Shown here: piece after piece, positions 10,284 through 19,640 of the stretch | How the letters are laid out: every line of letters begins with the position of its first letter | How positions within the stretch are numbered: the first letter of the stretch is position 1 | DNA from: JBHIDJ01 sp046760105 | GTDB taxonomy: Bacteria > Pseudomonadota > Gammaproteobacteria > Acidiferrobacterales > SPGG2 | Assembly (NCBI GenBank): GCA_046760105.1 | Contig: JBHIDJ010000006.1 | Span: 1 to 64,000, forward strand | Direction: 5' to 3' | DNA: 64,000 nt | The notes under the pieces: model-generated | What the model was told of the DNA's origin: nothing | Databases searched by the model: none | The model's input: the letters and a program-made list of their open reading frames with translations, nothing else | Made by a program: the position numbers and the translations under genes

Positions 10284-11621
10284 TTACGTAGTCAATATCT
10301 TTATGAGGTTCTCATAGTCCTCTTTAGCACGGACATCGCTGGTAACCAGTGTGTTGATCTTACGGCATGCGTGCAGCACCGTTGTGTGGTCACGCCCACC
10401 GAACGCATCACCAATCTCTGGGAGGCTGTGATTCGTAAGCTCCTTGGCGAGCGCCATTGCCATTTGCCGTGGTCGTGCTACCTGTCGGGAGCGGCGCTTT
10501 GAGTGTAAGTCTGACACCCGTATCTTGTAGTATTCGGCGGCCGTCTTCTGAATGTTGTTGATCGTGACTAGCCGCTCCTGAAACGCGAGCAAGTCCTTCA
10601 GGCTTTCGCTGGCGAGCTCTACGTTAATCATGCGGCCAGTGAAATCTGCATTAGCCATAACACGACGGAGCGCGCCTTCAAGCTCACGTACATTTGAACG
10701 CACACGCTTGGCAATGAAGAAGGCAACCTCGCCTGGTAGCGTCGCACCGTCACTTGCCGCCTTCTTTATGAGGATAGCAACCCGCGTTTCCAGCTCCGGT
10801 GGCTCGATCGCAACCGTCAGCCCTGACCCGAAGCGCGATATTAATCGTTCGGCGACCCCGATGAGGTCTTTCGGGAAGCGGTCTGCGGTAATGATAACCT
10901 GACGTTGACCTTCCAGTAAGGCATTGAAAGTATGGAAGAATTCCTCCTGAGAGCGCTCCTTGCGCACGAAGAATTGGATGTCGTCGATGAGCAGTGCATC
11001 GAGTGAGCGGTAGAATCTCTTGAACTCATTGATGGCATTGTGTTGTAACGCTCGGACCATGTCCGCCACGAAACGCTCCGCGTGCACGTAGGCAACATCC
11101 GCCCTAGGCTTACAGTGCAGCATCAGGTTTCCCGCTGCTTGCATAAGGTGGGTTTTACCCAACCCGACACCCCCGTAGATGAACAGCGGGTTGTACGCTC
11201 CACCCGGGTTTTCGCCAACCTGGTTTGCAGCGGCGCGCGCAAGCTGATTGGACTTACCCTCGACGTGGCTCTGGAACGTGAACTCTGGGTTTAGCCGGCC
11301 GACTACAGGCACGGCCTTATTGCCCACGCTCGCCGTGCGTGTTGCAATCGGTGTTGCATTCGCCAGTGCCCGCTCTTGACCACCGACCTCCACATACACG
11401 CTCACGCTGCCAGCGGCGTCGTACTGTGTCGCGAGCTCGGCGATACGTTCCATGAACCGCTCCCTTACCCAATCCATCACAAAGCGGTTGGGTGCTAGCA
11501 ACCGCAACACACGCTCTTCTTTTATTGCTTGCAGTGGACGGATCCATGTGTTGAATTGTTGGGTAGGTAGCTCCTCCTCTAACCGCGCTAGGCAGTTTGT
11601 CCACAAGGCTGGATGTGTCAT
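10284..11621 (-). CDS. dnaA: Chromosomal replication initiator DnaA
   Basis: AAA+ protein that binds DnaA boxes and opens oriC. 445 aa from the ATG at 11621 (MTHPALWTNCLARLEEELP), which matches the family N-terminus. An open extension to TTG 11678 adds 19 unmatched residues. Walker A GGVGLGKTH is near residue 150 and Walker B LLIDDIQFF follows. The C-terminal domain IV helix-turn-helix contains the GGRDHTTVLHA box-binding signature. No strong ribosome site is seen before 11621. Confidence 0.97.
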   Translation of the reverse strand: MTHPALWTNCLARLEEELPTQQFNTWIRPLQAIKEERVLRLLAPNRFVMDWVRERFMERIAELATQYDAAGSVSVYVEVGGQERALANATPIATRTASVGNKAVPVVGRLNPEFTFQSHVEGKSNQLARAAANQVGENPGGAYNPLFIYGGVGLGKTHLMQAAGNLMLHCKPRADVAYVHAERFVADMVRALQHNAINEFKRFYRSLDALLIDDIQFFVRKERSQEEFFHTFNALLEGQRQVIITADRFPKDLIGVAERLISRFGSGLTVAIEPPELETRVAILIKKAASDGATLPGEVAFFIAKRVRSNVRELEGALRRVMANADFTGRMINVELASESLKDLLAFQERLVTINNIQKTAAEYYKIRVSDLHSKRRSRQVARPRQMAMALAKELTNHSLPEIGDAFGGRDHTTVLHACRKINTLVTSDVRAKEDYENLIKILTT

Positions 11622-11731
11622 GGGCGTTGTTCTGTTAGTTGTGGGGGGGCGAGAGTCTATCGCCAAACTCGTGTGCAATCTACATGTCGAAAGCTACTCT
11701 AATGGATACAAGCATTTGCGTTTGTCAGTAG

Positions 11732-11760
11732 TTGACAAACCTGCGTTCAAGGCATTAACG
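11732..11760 (+). promoter_or_regulatory. Probable promoter of the rpmH-rnpA operon
   Basis: TTGACA (11732-11737), a 17-base spacer, then TTAACG (11755-11760). The -35 is perfect and the -10 weaker. It lies 44 bases before the rpmH start in the dnaA-rpmH divergent gap. Confidence 0.55.
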
Positions 11761-11803
11761 TTGCGCCCCGCTTGCAGTAAGGAAGCGTTTAAGACCGGCA
11801 CCG

Positions 11804-11938
11804 ATGAAAAGAACGTATCAACCAAGCGTTTTAAAACGCAAACGCAACCACGGGTTTCGGGCGCGCATGCGCACAGCGGGCGGTCGTGCAGTGCTTAATG
11901 CGCGTCGCGCGAAGCGCCGCTCACGCCTGAGCGCCTAA
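11804..11938 (+). CDS. rpmH: 50S ribosomal protein L34
   Basis: 44-aa ribosomal protein, MKRTYQPSVLKRKRNHGF at the N-terminus and a very basic tail ending RRSRLSA. It stands first in the rightward rpmH-rnpA-yidD-yidC-mnmE cluster, its universal position. It ends 12 bases before rnpA. Confidence 0.97.
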   Translation: MKRTYQPSVLKRKRNHGFRARMRTAGGRAVLNARRAKRRSRLSA

Positions 11939-11950
11939 CCTTTTTGGCAC

Positions 11951-12319
11951 GTGCCGGCGCGCGCCCGCGAAGGGCTACCCAAATCATATCGTCTGCTGCA
12001 GCCGTCGGCGTTCACATCCGTGCTGCGTCGTGGCTGTAAAAAGCGCGATGGTTATTTTACTGTGCTTGTGGTGCGGAACACGCTGGCACATCTACGCGTA
12101 GGCTTAGTGGTATCGCGTAAGGTGTCGTCGAGGGCGGTCGTGCGTAACAGGATCAAACGTCAAATACGCGAATCGGTTCGTCACCATCAGCCAGAGCTGA
12201 AAGGCCTTGATCTCGTCGTTATCGCCCAGCCGCAAGCGGCACGTGCGGAAGCTTCTGCGCTGCGGGCATCGCTTCGGCAGCACTGGATCAGTATCATAGA
12301 AAAATGCGGCAAGCCCTAA
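11951..12319 (+). CDS. rnpA: Ribonuclease P protein component
   Basis: Protein subunit of RNase P, which matures tRNA 5' ends. 122 aa from GTG at 11951. The signature RNRIKRQIRE lies in the second half. The N-terminus SYRLLQPSAFTSVLRRG matches the family start, so the first few residues may be slightly over-extended. The last 16 bases overlap yidD, indicating coupling. Confidence 0.94.
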   Translation: MPARAREGLPKSYRLLQPSAFTSVLRRGCKKRDGYFTVLVVRNTLAHLRVGLVVSRKVSSRAVVRNRIKRQIRESVRHHQPELKGLDLVVIAQPQAARAEASALRASLRQHWISIIEKCGKP

Positions 12320-12552
12320 TACGCATCGTGCGCGGCTATCGCTATTTTATCAGCCCACTACTGGGGCCACGCTGCCGCTTCTATCCGACATGTTCCGAGT
12401 ATGCGCTGACCGCCATCGAGGCGCACGGGGTGTGCAAAGGTGTGCGGCTTGCGTGCTGGCGCCTGCTGCGTTGCCACCCCTGGCACTCGGGGGGCTACGA
12501 TCCTGTGCCTGCAGGCACGTCGTGCAACGAACACAAGGCAGGCCATGGATAA
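12304..12552 (+). CDS. yidD: Membrane protein insertion efficiency factor YidD
   Basis: 82-aa protein of the YidD family, which assists YidC-dependent insertion at the inner membrane. The family core is clear: YRYFISPLLGPRCRFYPTCS and a later HPWHSGGYDPVP. It overlaps rnpA by 16 bases and yidC by 8 bases. Confidence 0.94.
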   Translation: MRQALIRIVRGYRYFISPLLGPRCRFYPTCSEYALTAIEAHGVCKGVRLACWRLLRCHPWHSGGYDPVPAGTSCNEHKAGHG

Positions 12553-14215
12553 CACGCGTTTCTTGCTGATTATCGCGCTCGCGATCATCATATTCTTGAT
12601 TTTCCAGGCGTGGCAAGAGGAACAACGTCGGGCGGCTGAGCCGCCCGAGATCGCGACAGCGCCCGCCACCCCGGATGCGCCGGATGCGCCCAAGCCCCCG
12701 GCGGCTGAGACACCGGTACCAGCCCCACCTGCGGTGGAGGAGCGACCCACGAAGGCACCCGAGGCACCGCCCACCCGCATCGAGACGGGCGCGCAAATTA
12801 CGGTGGTGACGGATGTGGTCGAGGCGGTCATCGATACCGCCGGCGGCGATCTGCGCGAGCTCAAGTTGCGCAAGTACCCGGTGTCGGTCGATAAGCCGGA
12901 TGAGCCCTTTGTGCTGTTGGAGAGTGCCGGCAAACATATCTATGTCGCGCAGTCGGGGCTCATCGGCCTCGATCGGGAGTATCCCACTCACAATACGCGT
13001 TACCAGGCAGAAGCAAGCCGTTATGTACTGGCTAAGGATGCGGATCGGGTGCAAGTGCCGCTGCGCTGGCAGGCACCCGATGGCGTGCGCTACACGAAGC
13101 TCTATACCTTTCACCGCGACAGCTACGTCGTCGATGTGGAGTTCCTTGTCGAGAACACCGACGCCGGGCCCTGGGAGGGGCATCTCTACCGTCAGTTCCG
13201 CCGGCGATATATCGATCCCAAGCGCGGCTGGTTGGCACTGCCCACATACACCGGTGCCGCCATCTACACGCCCGAGGATAAGTACGACAAGATCTCTTTC
13301 GGCGACATTCGCGACGAGCCGCTGGAACGCGACGTGACCGGTGGTTGGGTCGCGATGTTACAGCACTATTTTGTGGGTTCGTGGATGCCGGCAGCCGACG
13401 AGCGCAACCGCTTTTACACGCTGGCGCTCGCGGACGACAACTACACCGTGGGCCTGAAGCAATTAACGCCAACCACCGTGGCGCCGGGCGCGAGCGGCCG
13501 GTTAAAGACAACGATCTACGCTGGCCCCAAAGAAACCCGTCGTCTGACGCGGCTGGTGGAAGGCATGGAGCTTACCGTCGACTACGGCTGGCTTACCGTC
13601 ATATCGGCGCCGCTGTTCTGGTTGCTCCAGTACATTCACGGCTGGGTTGGGAACTGGGGCTGGGCGATCGTCGTGCTCACTTTTATCATCAAGCTCGTGT
13701 TCTATCCCTTGTCAGCCGCGAGCTACAAGTCGATGGCGCACATGAAACGGGTGCAGCCAAAGCTGCAGAGCCTGCGGGAACGCTTCGGTCATGACAAGCA
13801 GCGCATGAACCAGGCGATGATGGAGCTTTACAAGAAAGAGAAGATCAACCCGCTAGGCGGCTGTCTGCCGATCGCGATCCAGATCCCGGTGTTTATCGCG
13901 CTTTACTGGGTGTTGCTCGAGAGCGTCGAGCTGCGCCAGGCGCCCTTCATTCTCTGGATCACGGATCTAAGTGTTCGGGATCCCTTATTCGCCTTGCCCC
14001 TGATGATGGGCGCGACCATGTTTATTCAGCAGAAGCTGAATCCTCCTCCCCCGGATCCGATGCAGGCAAAGGTCATGATGGCCTTGCCGTTCGTGTTCAC
14101 GGTGTTCTTCCTGTTCTTTCCCGCGGGACTGGTGCTTTACTGGCTGGTTAACAACATCCTCTCAGTCGCCCAACAGTGGCAGATCACACACATGATCGCG
14201 GCCAAGGCAAAATAG
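12545..14215 (+). CDS. yidC: Membrane protein insertase YidC
   Basis: Inner-membrane insertase for Sec-dependent and independent proteins, including Fo subunits such as those encoded at 26-28 kb. 556 aa from ATG 12545 (MDNTRFLLIIALAIIIFLIF), chosen because it starts the N-terminal membrane helix and has AGGCAGG upstream; longer open sequence to 12440 is not family-like. A Pro/Ala-rich linker (about 35-80) leads to a large periplasmic domain. The conserved five-helix core starts near residue 345 (APLFWLLQYIHGWVGNWG). Confidence 0.96.
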   Translation: MDNTRFLLIIALAIIIFLIFQAWQEEQRRAAEPPEIATAPATPDAPDAPKPPAAETPVPAPPAVEERPTKAPEAPPTRIETGAQITVVTDVVEAVIDTAGGDLRELKLRKYPVSVDKPDEPFVLLESAGKHIYVAQSGLIGLDREYPTHNTRYQAEASRYVLAKDADRVQVPLRWQAPDGVRYTKLYTFHRDSYVVDVEFLVENTDAGPWEGHLYRQFRRRYIDPKRGWLALPTYTGAAIYTPEDKYDKISFGDIRDEPLERDVTGGWVAMLQHYFVGSWMPAADERNRFYTLALADDNYTVGLKQLTPTTVAPGASGRLKTTIYAGPKETRRLTRLVEGMELTVDYGWLTVISAPLFWLLQYIHGWVGNWGWAIVVLTFIIKLVFYPLSAASYKSMAHMKRVQPKLQSLRERFGHDKQRMNQAMMELYKKEKINPLGGCLPIAIQIPVFIALYWVLLESVELRQAPFILWITDLSVRDPLFALPLMMGATMFIQQKLNPPPPDPMQAKVMMALPFVFTVFFLFFPAGLVLYWLVNNILSVAQQWQITHMIAAKAK

Positions 14216-14223
14216 AATCCGCT

Positions 14224-15579
14224 TTGCCGATTCCCGCACGCGACACCATTGCTGCCGTCGCCACGCCGCCGGGGCGTGGCGGCATCGCGATCGTGCGCGT
14301 GTCCGGGCCCGCAGTGCGTGCCGTCGCCGAGGGGCTCGTCGGCCAGCTGCCGCGCCCGCGCTACGCGGTTTATGGTGCATTCGAGGATGCCTGCAAGCGC
14401 CCGATCGACAAGGGCATTGCATTGTTCTTTCCGGCGCCCGGTTCCTTCACCGGCGAGGACGTGCTGGAGCTCCACGGCCATGGTGGTCCGGTGGTCATGG
14501 ACATGCTGCTCAAACGCGTGCTGCAGCTCGGGGCCCGCATGGCACGTGCAGGCGAGTTTTCCGAACGCGCGTTTTTAAACGGCAAGCTCGACCTGACGCA
14601 GGCTGAAGCCGTCGCCGATCTTATCGAAAGCAGCTCCGAAAGCGCGGCACGTTCCGCGTTGCGTTCGCTCGAAGGGCAATTCTCCAGGCGCGTGCATGCG
14701 ATCGTCGAGCAGCTTATCGAACTGCGCACCTATGTCGAGGCATCGATCGATTTTCCTGAAGAGGAGATCGACTTTTTGTCCGATCACAAGCTGTCGCGCG
14801 ATCTCGTGGCAATACTGCAGGGGCTCGATGATCTACTTGAGTCGGCGCGCCAGGGCTGCTTGCTGCATGACGGTATGACGATCGTGTTGGCGGGCCCACC
14901 TAATGCCGGCAAGTCCAGCCTGCTGAATCGGCTCGCACAACACGATGCAGCGATTGTCAGCCGCACACCGGGCACGACCCGGGATGTCCTGCGCGAACGC
15001 ATCCAAATAGACGGCATGCCGGTACATGTATTGGACACCGCGGGTCTGCGCGATTCCACCGGTGAAATCGAAACCGAGGGCGTACGCCGCGCACGCGCCG
15101 CGATGGAACACGCCGACCGGGTGTTGCTCGTGATCGATGACGACATCGCGGATGAAAGCTCGGTGCAAACGCTCATACAGCAGCTTCCGCAGCCGGTGAC
15201 CTATACATTGATCCGCAACAAGATCGACCTCAGTGGCCGCCCGCCGGGCGAGTGTGACAACACCGCTCAGACAGAGCTCGCACTGTCAGCCAAGACCGGG
15301 GTTGGCCTCGACGACTTGCGCCAACATATGAAAAAGACGATGGGATTTCAGGACGCCGGCGAAGGGACGTTTATCGCCCGGCGCCGGCACCTGGACGCAC
15401 TTGCGCGTGCGCGCCGGCATGTACGGGCGGGGCAGGAGCAGCTAGAGCACGCACGCGCCGGCGAGTTGGCGGCCGAGGAGTTGCGCCTCGCCCAGCAAGC
15501 GCTTAACGAGATCACTGGTGAGTTCACCACCGAGGATCTGCTCGGCCGCATCTTCGCGAGTTTTTGTGTTGGCAAGTGA
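14224..15579 (+). CDS. mnmE: tRNA modification GTPase MnmE
   Basis: With MnmG it makes the 5-carboxymethylaminomethyl group on wobble U34 of tRNA. From TTG 14224 it is 451 aa, close to the usual 454; an in-frame GTG at 14176, inside yidC, would add 16 residues. Seen: N-terminal folate-binding domain beginning DTIAAVATPPGRGG, G domain with Walker A GPPNAGKS near residue 223, and the C-terminal FCVGK whose Cys is catalytic. The reading end is 16 bases from the convergent transglutaminase gene, and a 7-bp inverted repeat (CGCCGCG/CGCGGCG, 15588-15611) spans the junction. Confidence 0.95.
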   Translation: MPIPARDTIAAVATPPGRGGIAIVRVSGPAVRAVAEGLVGQLPRPRYAVYGAFEDACKRPIDKGIALFFPAPGSFTGEDVLELHGHGGPVVMDMLLKRVLQLGARMARAGEFSERAFLNGKLDLTQAEAVADLIESSSESAARSALRSLEGQFSRRVHAIVEQLIELRTYVEASIDFPEEEIDFLSDHKLSRDLVAILQGLDDLLESARQGCLLHDGMTIVLAGPPNAGKSSLLNRLAQHDAAIVSRTPGTTRDVLRERIQIDGMPVHVLDTAGLRDSTGEIETEGVRRARAAMEHADRVLLVIDDDIADESSVQTLIQQLPQPVTYTLIRNKIDLSGRPPGECDNTAQTELALSAKTGVGLDDLRQHMKKTMGFQDAGEGTFIARRRHLDALARARRHVRAGQEQLEHARAGELAAEELRLAQQALNEITGEFTTEDLLGRIFASFCVGK

Positions 15580-15595
15580 GAAAGCTCGCCGCGTG

Positions 15596-17587
15596 CTAAC
15601 GCGTCGCGGCGTGGAACCCCATCACCAGCCGTTTTAAGCTCTTGGTGTGCGCCGTCCCGCTTAGGCCTCCGTAGCGCAGACGCAAGTAAAGATCAGTGAT
15701 GGCATCCACCGCGCCTTGGAGGTCAGGGCGCTCGGCCGTCACCCGTTGCGCAAACGCCAGTGCCCCTTCGGCTGGCCGACGTTCAAGCCCGACATGCGCG
15801 AGCTCACGACAAAAGCTCCGGTAAAGCCGCTGCACGCGATCGGTTTGCGGCCGTTGCCGCATCGGCCTGGCGAGCAGCAACAGGCTGCAAAGCACTACAA
15901 TGGCCAGTGTGGTGAGCAGACCGCGCCACGAAAGGGCCGGCATATGTAGTTGGCTTAGCAAGTGTTGTTGCTGCGCGTGGTCATAGCCCAGCACCGAACG
16001 GTGCCAAGCGACATTTGTGGCGTCCCAGTAAAGGCGCACCGTATGCCAGGACCGCGCGACCCATCCCAGTTCGATCAACCTGCGCACCGCCTCGGTGGGG
16101 AAACGGCCGAGCAGCACCCCGCGAAGTTCCAATTCGCGGACGGCATCGATACCGAGTTCGACCCGCTCGGGCGCTACCGCCGCGGTCGGATCCACCCGCA
16201 GCCAGCCCCGCTGCGGTACCCAAATCTCGGCCCAGGCATGGGCATCCGCCTGGCGGACGATCCAGTAGTTTCCGGCGGCATTGAACTCTCCGCCGAGGTA
16301 CCCGGTGACGATGCGACTGGGTACACCCGCCGCGCGCATCAGCGTCACGAAGGCGGAGGCAAAATGGCCACAGAACCCCCTGCGCGTGTCGAACAAGAAC
16401 TCGTCGATCGGGTCAATACCGAGCGGTGGCGGATTCAAGGTGTAGAAGAATGGCTGCTCGCGAAAATAGGCGAGCGCCATCTGCGCGATCGCGAGATCGT
16501 CCGCCGATCGGGCGTGCCAGGTCCTTGCCAGCGCACGTACCCGTGGACTGATATGCTCCGGCAGCTGCAAGGCGAAGCCCCGTTCCGCGGAGTCGAGCGA
16601 TCCGGTGTGATAGTGGGGATAAGAAATAACGCTGTACTGCATTCGATCGCGAATGGGGCGGCGGTGCTCGAGCAGATAACCAGGGCGCACTCGGGCGTGG
16701 CTAGGTACGACAATCGGCAGATCGAGCGCCAACATCCAGGGTTTGTTGCTGGGCTCCAGACTCACGGTGTATTTCACCGGCGCCCCCAGGCGCTGGAAGC
16801 GCCTCTTGGGGATCAACGTCTTTGCCGCCTCGCCACGCACCCAGCGTTGACCATCTGTTTGCCACAGCACGAGCGCACGCCAGTAAAGCTGCGAAGGTTT
16901 GGGTGGCTTACCTTCGAACTCCACGCGAAAGGCAGGCGTATAGGATGCGCTCAGGCGGTGAATGCTGCCGGGCTGCATGACCTCAGATAGACCCGTGAGA
17001 CCGCTATAGGCGTCGCTCGGCAGCGACCACAAGCCGCCTTGTATTCGTGGAAACAGGATGAACATGGCAAGCATTAACGGCAGGCCCTTGAGCATCAGCA
17101 TGCCTGCCAGCTGCAGGTCGTAGCGCCAGTCGGCGCTGGCAGGTTGGTTGAGCCGCACGAGGGTGGCAATGCTCGTCAGTACCACGAGTCCCCCGTAAAG
17201 CACCATCATCGGTGTCTGCGAGTGAAGAAAGGCGGCTAACACCAGCAGGTAGCATAGGCACACGGCCACTACACAATCGCGAAGCTGGCGGAGCTCCAGG
17301 AGCTTCAACGCCAGTAAACCCGCGAGCAACCCGGCACCGGCGTCACGGCCAAGCAGGGTGCCATAATGCCGATAGATGGCGGCGACGAGCAGAAGCGTTA
17401 GGCTGAGACGCAGCAAACGGCCGGGCGTCGACCAGCCGCGATTGTCGATCGCGAAGCGCCAGATCATCCCGCCGGCGCACGCCAACAGGACCCAGACGGG
17501 CAGCGTGCGCATATGCGGGGCCAAGGCGAGCACCCCGGTTACCAGGAGGCTATTCAGTCCCCAACGCTCCGGCCTAGGCTGCGTCAC
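15596..17587 (-). CDS. DUF3488/transglutaminase membrane protein, TgpA-like
   Basis: 663-aa inner-membrane protein. Several hydrophobic helices fill the first 190 residues or so (DUF3488 part). A periplasmic transglutaminase-like domain follows, with Cys in GFCGHFASAF near 405, His in DAHAW near 447 and Asp in VDPTA near 463, forming a complete triad. One more membrane helix near 555-575 (LLTTLAIVVLCSLLLL) precedes a cytoplasmic tail. It is the last gene of a moxR-DUF58-tgpA operon and overlaps the DUF58 gene by 14 bases. The pseudomonad homologue TgpA is essential for viability, but its substrate is not established. Confidence 0.9.
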   Translation of the reverse strand: MTQPRPERWGLNSLLVTGVLALAPHMRTLPVWVLLACAGGMIWRFAIDNRGWSTPGRLLRLSLTLLLVAAIYRHYGTLLGRDAGAGLLAGLLALKLLELRQLRDCVVAVCLCYLLVLAAFLHSQTPMMVLYGGLVVLTSIATLVRLNQPASADWRYDLQLAGMLMLKGLPLMLAMFILFPRIQGGLWSLPSDAYSGLTGLSEVMQPGSIHRLSASYTPAFRVEFEGKPPKPSQLYWRALVLWQTDGQRWVRGEAAKTLIPKRRFQRLGAPVKYTVSLEPSNKPWMLALDLPIVVPSHARVRPGYLLEHRRPIRDRMQYSVISYPHYHTGSLDSAERGFALQLPEHISPRVRALARTWHARSADDLAIAQMALAYFREQPFFYTLNPPPLGIDPIDEFLFDTRRGFCGHFASAFVTLMRAAGVPSRIVTGYLGGEFNAAGNYWIVRQADAHAWAEIWVPQRGWLRVDPTAAVAPERVELGIDAVRELELRGVLLGRFPTEAVRRLIELGWVARSWHTVRLYWDATNVAWHRSVLGYDHAQQQHLLSQLHMPALSWRGLLTTLAIVVLCSLLLLARPMRQRPQTDRVQRLYRSFCRELAHVGLERRPAEGALAFAQRVTAERPDLQGAVDAITDLYLRLRYGGLSGTAHTKSLKRLVMGFHAATR

Positions 17588-18506
17588 TACTTGTGTACCC
17601 CGGAAACAGCGCCAACGCCGTCAAACATTGGTGCCGGTGGTGCTCGCCGCTCGCGGGCCCCAACGTCGTGCCGGGTAGGCGCAGGCCGTACTGGAGGCCC
17701 GCCTGCTCGCAGTCCAATACCCAGCGGCAAAGCTGGCTAAGCCGTTGCTCGTGGTCGAGCCCGGCCAGCGTAGCCCAATCGAGCCAGACGCTGGCGCGAT
17801 AGCTTCCCCCGAATTGCTTCGTCAGCATACCGCGGCCGCGTGCTACGGCCTTCCAACTGACGTGGCGGGGCGAATCGCCGGGTCGGAACTCTCGCAGGCC
17901 ACGGAAGTCCTCACCGTCCGGTTGCAAGCCAGGGTCCTGGCGCGCGTGTATAGCGACGCCGATCGGAGTGGACATGAAACGCACCGGTCGTGGATAGACG
18001 AGGCAGCGGTTATCGAGGTTGATGCGCCGGGACCAGGCATAGAGAAAGCCGAGCGGAAATCGGGTGGACACGACGACCGGTGGCGCCGCGAGATAACCAC
18101 GCCGCCGCGCTGGCACCGCCAGGCACACGCAGGCTTGCCCACACTCTACCACGTCGACGCGACCAACCTGGGTTTTGTCGCTTTCCACGCACACCCCGAC
18201 GCGCGCTGCGGTCCTGTCGTTGCTGAGGCACACGGGGAAGTCCGCACGCTCGCCGACGAATACCGGAGCGCACGCTCCTGGCGAGACACGCAGACCAAGC
18301 AGGTTGCGATGAGTGTAGAGCATGGACACCACCGCCACCGCGGCGAGCCAAAAGGTCAGGCCGAAGGCGAGCGCATTGCTGTAGTTAATGGCGGCCACCA
18401 GCAACACCAGCAGCACCAGGCTGAATAGCCACCCGAACCGCGTAGGCAGGATATACAGCTGACGTCGCTGCAGGACCACCTCATCGGGAGGTCGCGGTGT
18501 GGACAT
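17574..18506 (-). CDS. DUF58 domain protein
   Basis: 310-aa protein with two adjacent membrane helices near residues 25-65 and a C-terminal DUF58 / vWA-like domain. The DUF58 signature is FRPGDSPRHVSWKAVARG, near residues 205-222. Such proteins are encoded between MoxR ATPases and transglutaminases and are thought to act as the adaptor of a MoxR chaperone system. The start touches the moxR stop and the end overlaps the tgpA-like gene. Confidence 0.9.
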   Translation of the reverse strand: MSTPRPPDEVVLQRRQLYILPTRFGWLFSLVLLVLLVAAINYSNALAFGLTFWLAAVAVVSMLYTHRNLLGLRVSPGACAPVFVGERADFPVCLSNDRTAARVGVCVESDKTQVGRVDVVECGQACVCLAVPARRRGYLAAPPVVVSTRFPLGFLYAWSRRINLDNRCLVYPRPVRFMSTPIGVAIHARQDPGLQPDGEDFRGLREFRPGDSPRHVSWKAVARGRGMLTKQFGGSYRASVWLDWATLAGLDHEQRLSQLCRWVLDCEQAGLQYGLRLPGTTLGPASGEHHRHQCLTALALFPGYTSSDAA

Positions 18507-19462
18507 CAGGGTATTGGAACCGACTCCAACAGGCGCTCTATCCTAGCATCCGCCGGCTCGTCCGCCGCACCTTCGCTGGGCCGCAGTCGGTGCGTCATTA
18601 CGCTAGGTGCCACCGTTTGCACATCCTCAGGCAGGACCATGTCGCGCCCTTCGAGCAACGCCCACGCCTGTGCGCTATGCAATAGCGCGAGCCCCGCACG
18701 CGGCGACAGGCCATTGGCAAAACGCCCCGAGCGCCGCGTGGTGACAATCAGATCCTGTACATAGTCCAGCAATGCATCGCTGCCGTGAATTCCACCGACA
18801 TGCTGTTGTAGTGTCAGCAGTTGCTTACCATCGATGATCGGGATCAGGTTGGCCAGCATGTCGCGTCGGTCGCGGCCCTTTAATAGCGCGCGCTCGGCTT
18901 GCCTGTCTGGATAGCCCATCTCGATGCGCATTAGGAAGCGGTCGAGCTGTGACTCGGGCAACGGAAAGGTGCCGACCAGATGCCGGGGATTCTGTGTGGC
19001 GATGACAAAAAAGGGTTCCGGCAACTTCTGCGTCTCGCCGTCGCTGGTTACTTGGCGTTCTTCCATCGCCTCGAGCAGCGCGCTCTGGGTTTTCGGTGTG
19101 GTGCGGTTGATCTCGTCGGCGAGCACCAGCTGGGCGAATATCGGTCCGGGATGAAAACGGAACTCCTGGCTTTCGAGCTGATAAACCGACACCCCAAGAA
19201 TATCCGCCGGTAACAGGTCACTGGTGAATTGAATGCGATTGAACTTGAGCCCAAGCGCGTGTGCCAACACATGCGCGAGCGTGGTTTTGCCTACACCGGG
19301 CAAGTCCTCGATCAGCAGATGGCCACGGGCAAGCAAACACGCCAGCGCCAGGCGCACCTGTTTCTCCTTGCCCAACACCACCTGCCCTACTTGGTTGATA
19401 ATGGCTGTCAGTATCGAGCGGACATTCTCCGTCTGTCTTTCGGGCAGGTGGGTCATCGGCAT
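18506..19462 (-). CDS. MoxR-family AAA+ ATPase
   Basis: 318 aa from ATG 19462; an ATG two codons later and an upstream TTG at 19495 are alternatives. Walker A EDLPGVGKTTLA is near residue 58, Walker B LADEINRTTPKTQSALLEAM near 120, followed by MEERQVT. MoxR ATPases act as chaperones for assembly of metal- or vWA-containing complexes. Here it heads the operon with DUF58 and transglutaminase genes, so it probably works on or with those membrane proteins. Confidence 0.93.
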   Translation of the reverse strand: MPMTHLPERQTENVRSILTAIINQVGQVVLGKEKQVRLALACLLARGHLLIEDLPGVGKTTLAHVLAHALGLKFNRIQFTSDLLPADILGVSVYQLESQEFRFHPGPIFAQLVLADEINRTTPKTQSALLEAMEERQVTSDGETQKLPEPFFVIATQNPRHLVGTFPLPESQLDRFLMRIEMGYPDRQAERALLKGRDRRDMLANLIPIIDGKQLLTLQQHVGGIHGSDALLDYVQDLIVTTRRSGRFANGLSPRAGLALLHSAQAWALLEGRDMVLPEDVQTVAPSVMTHRLRPSEGAADEPADARIERLLESVPIP

Positions 19463-19640
19463 GTGCGTGAGGCTGCAGTGTGGGTTCGGCCGCAAGGCCT
19501 AAATATCTACCTACTTTATAGTCAATGACAACCTGGGTGTCACAGAGATCCACCCCTCGTTCGGTGGCGCATACATACCTAGCCGCTTGGCGATGGTGCT
19601 ATGATGCGCGCCGGCAACCCGTTTGCGCTATGCATTAACC

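Noticed and set aside
11622..11803. oriC in the dnaA-rpmH gap
   Set aside because: No box matching TTATNCACA and no AT-rich tract; only a promoter-like element was found.
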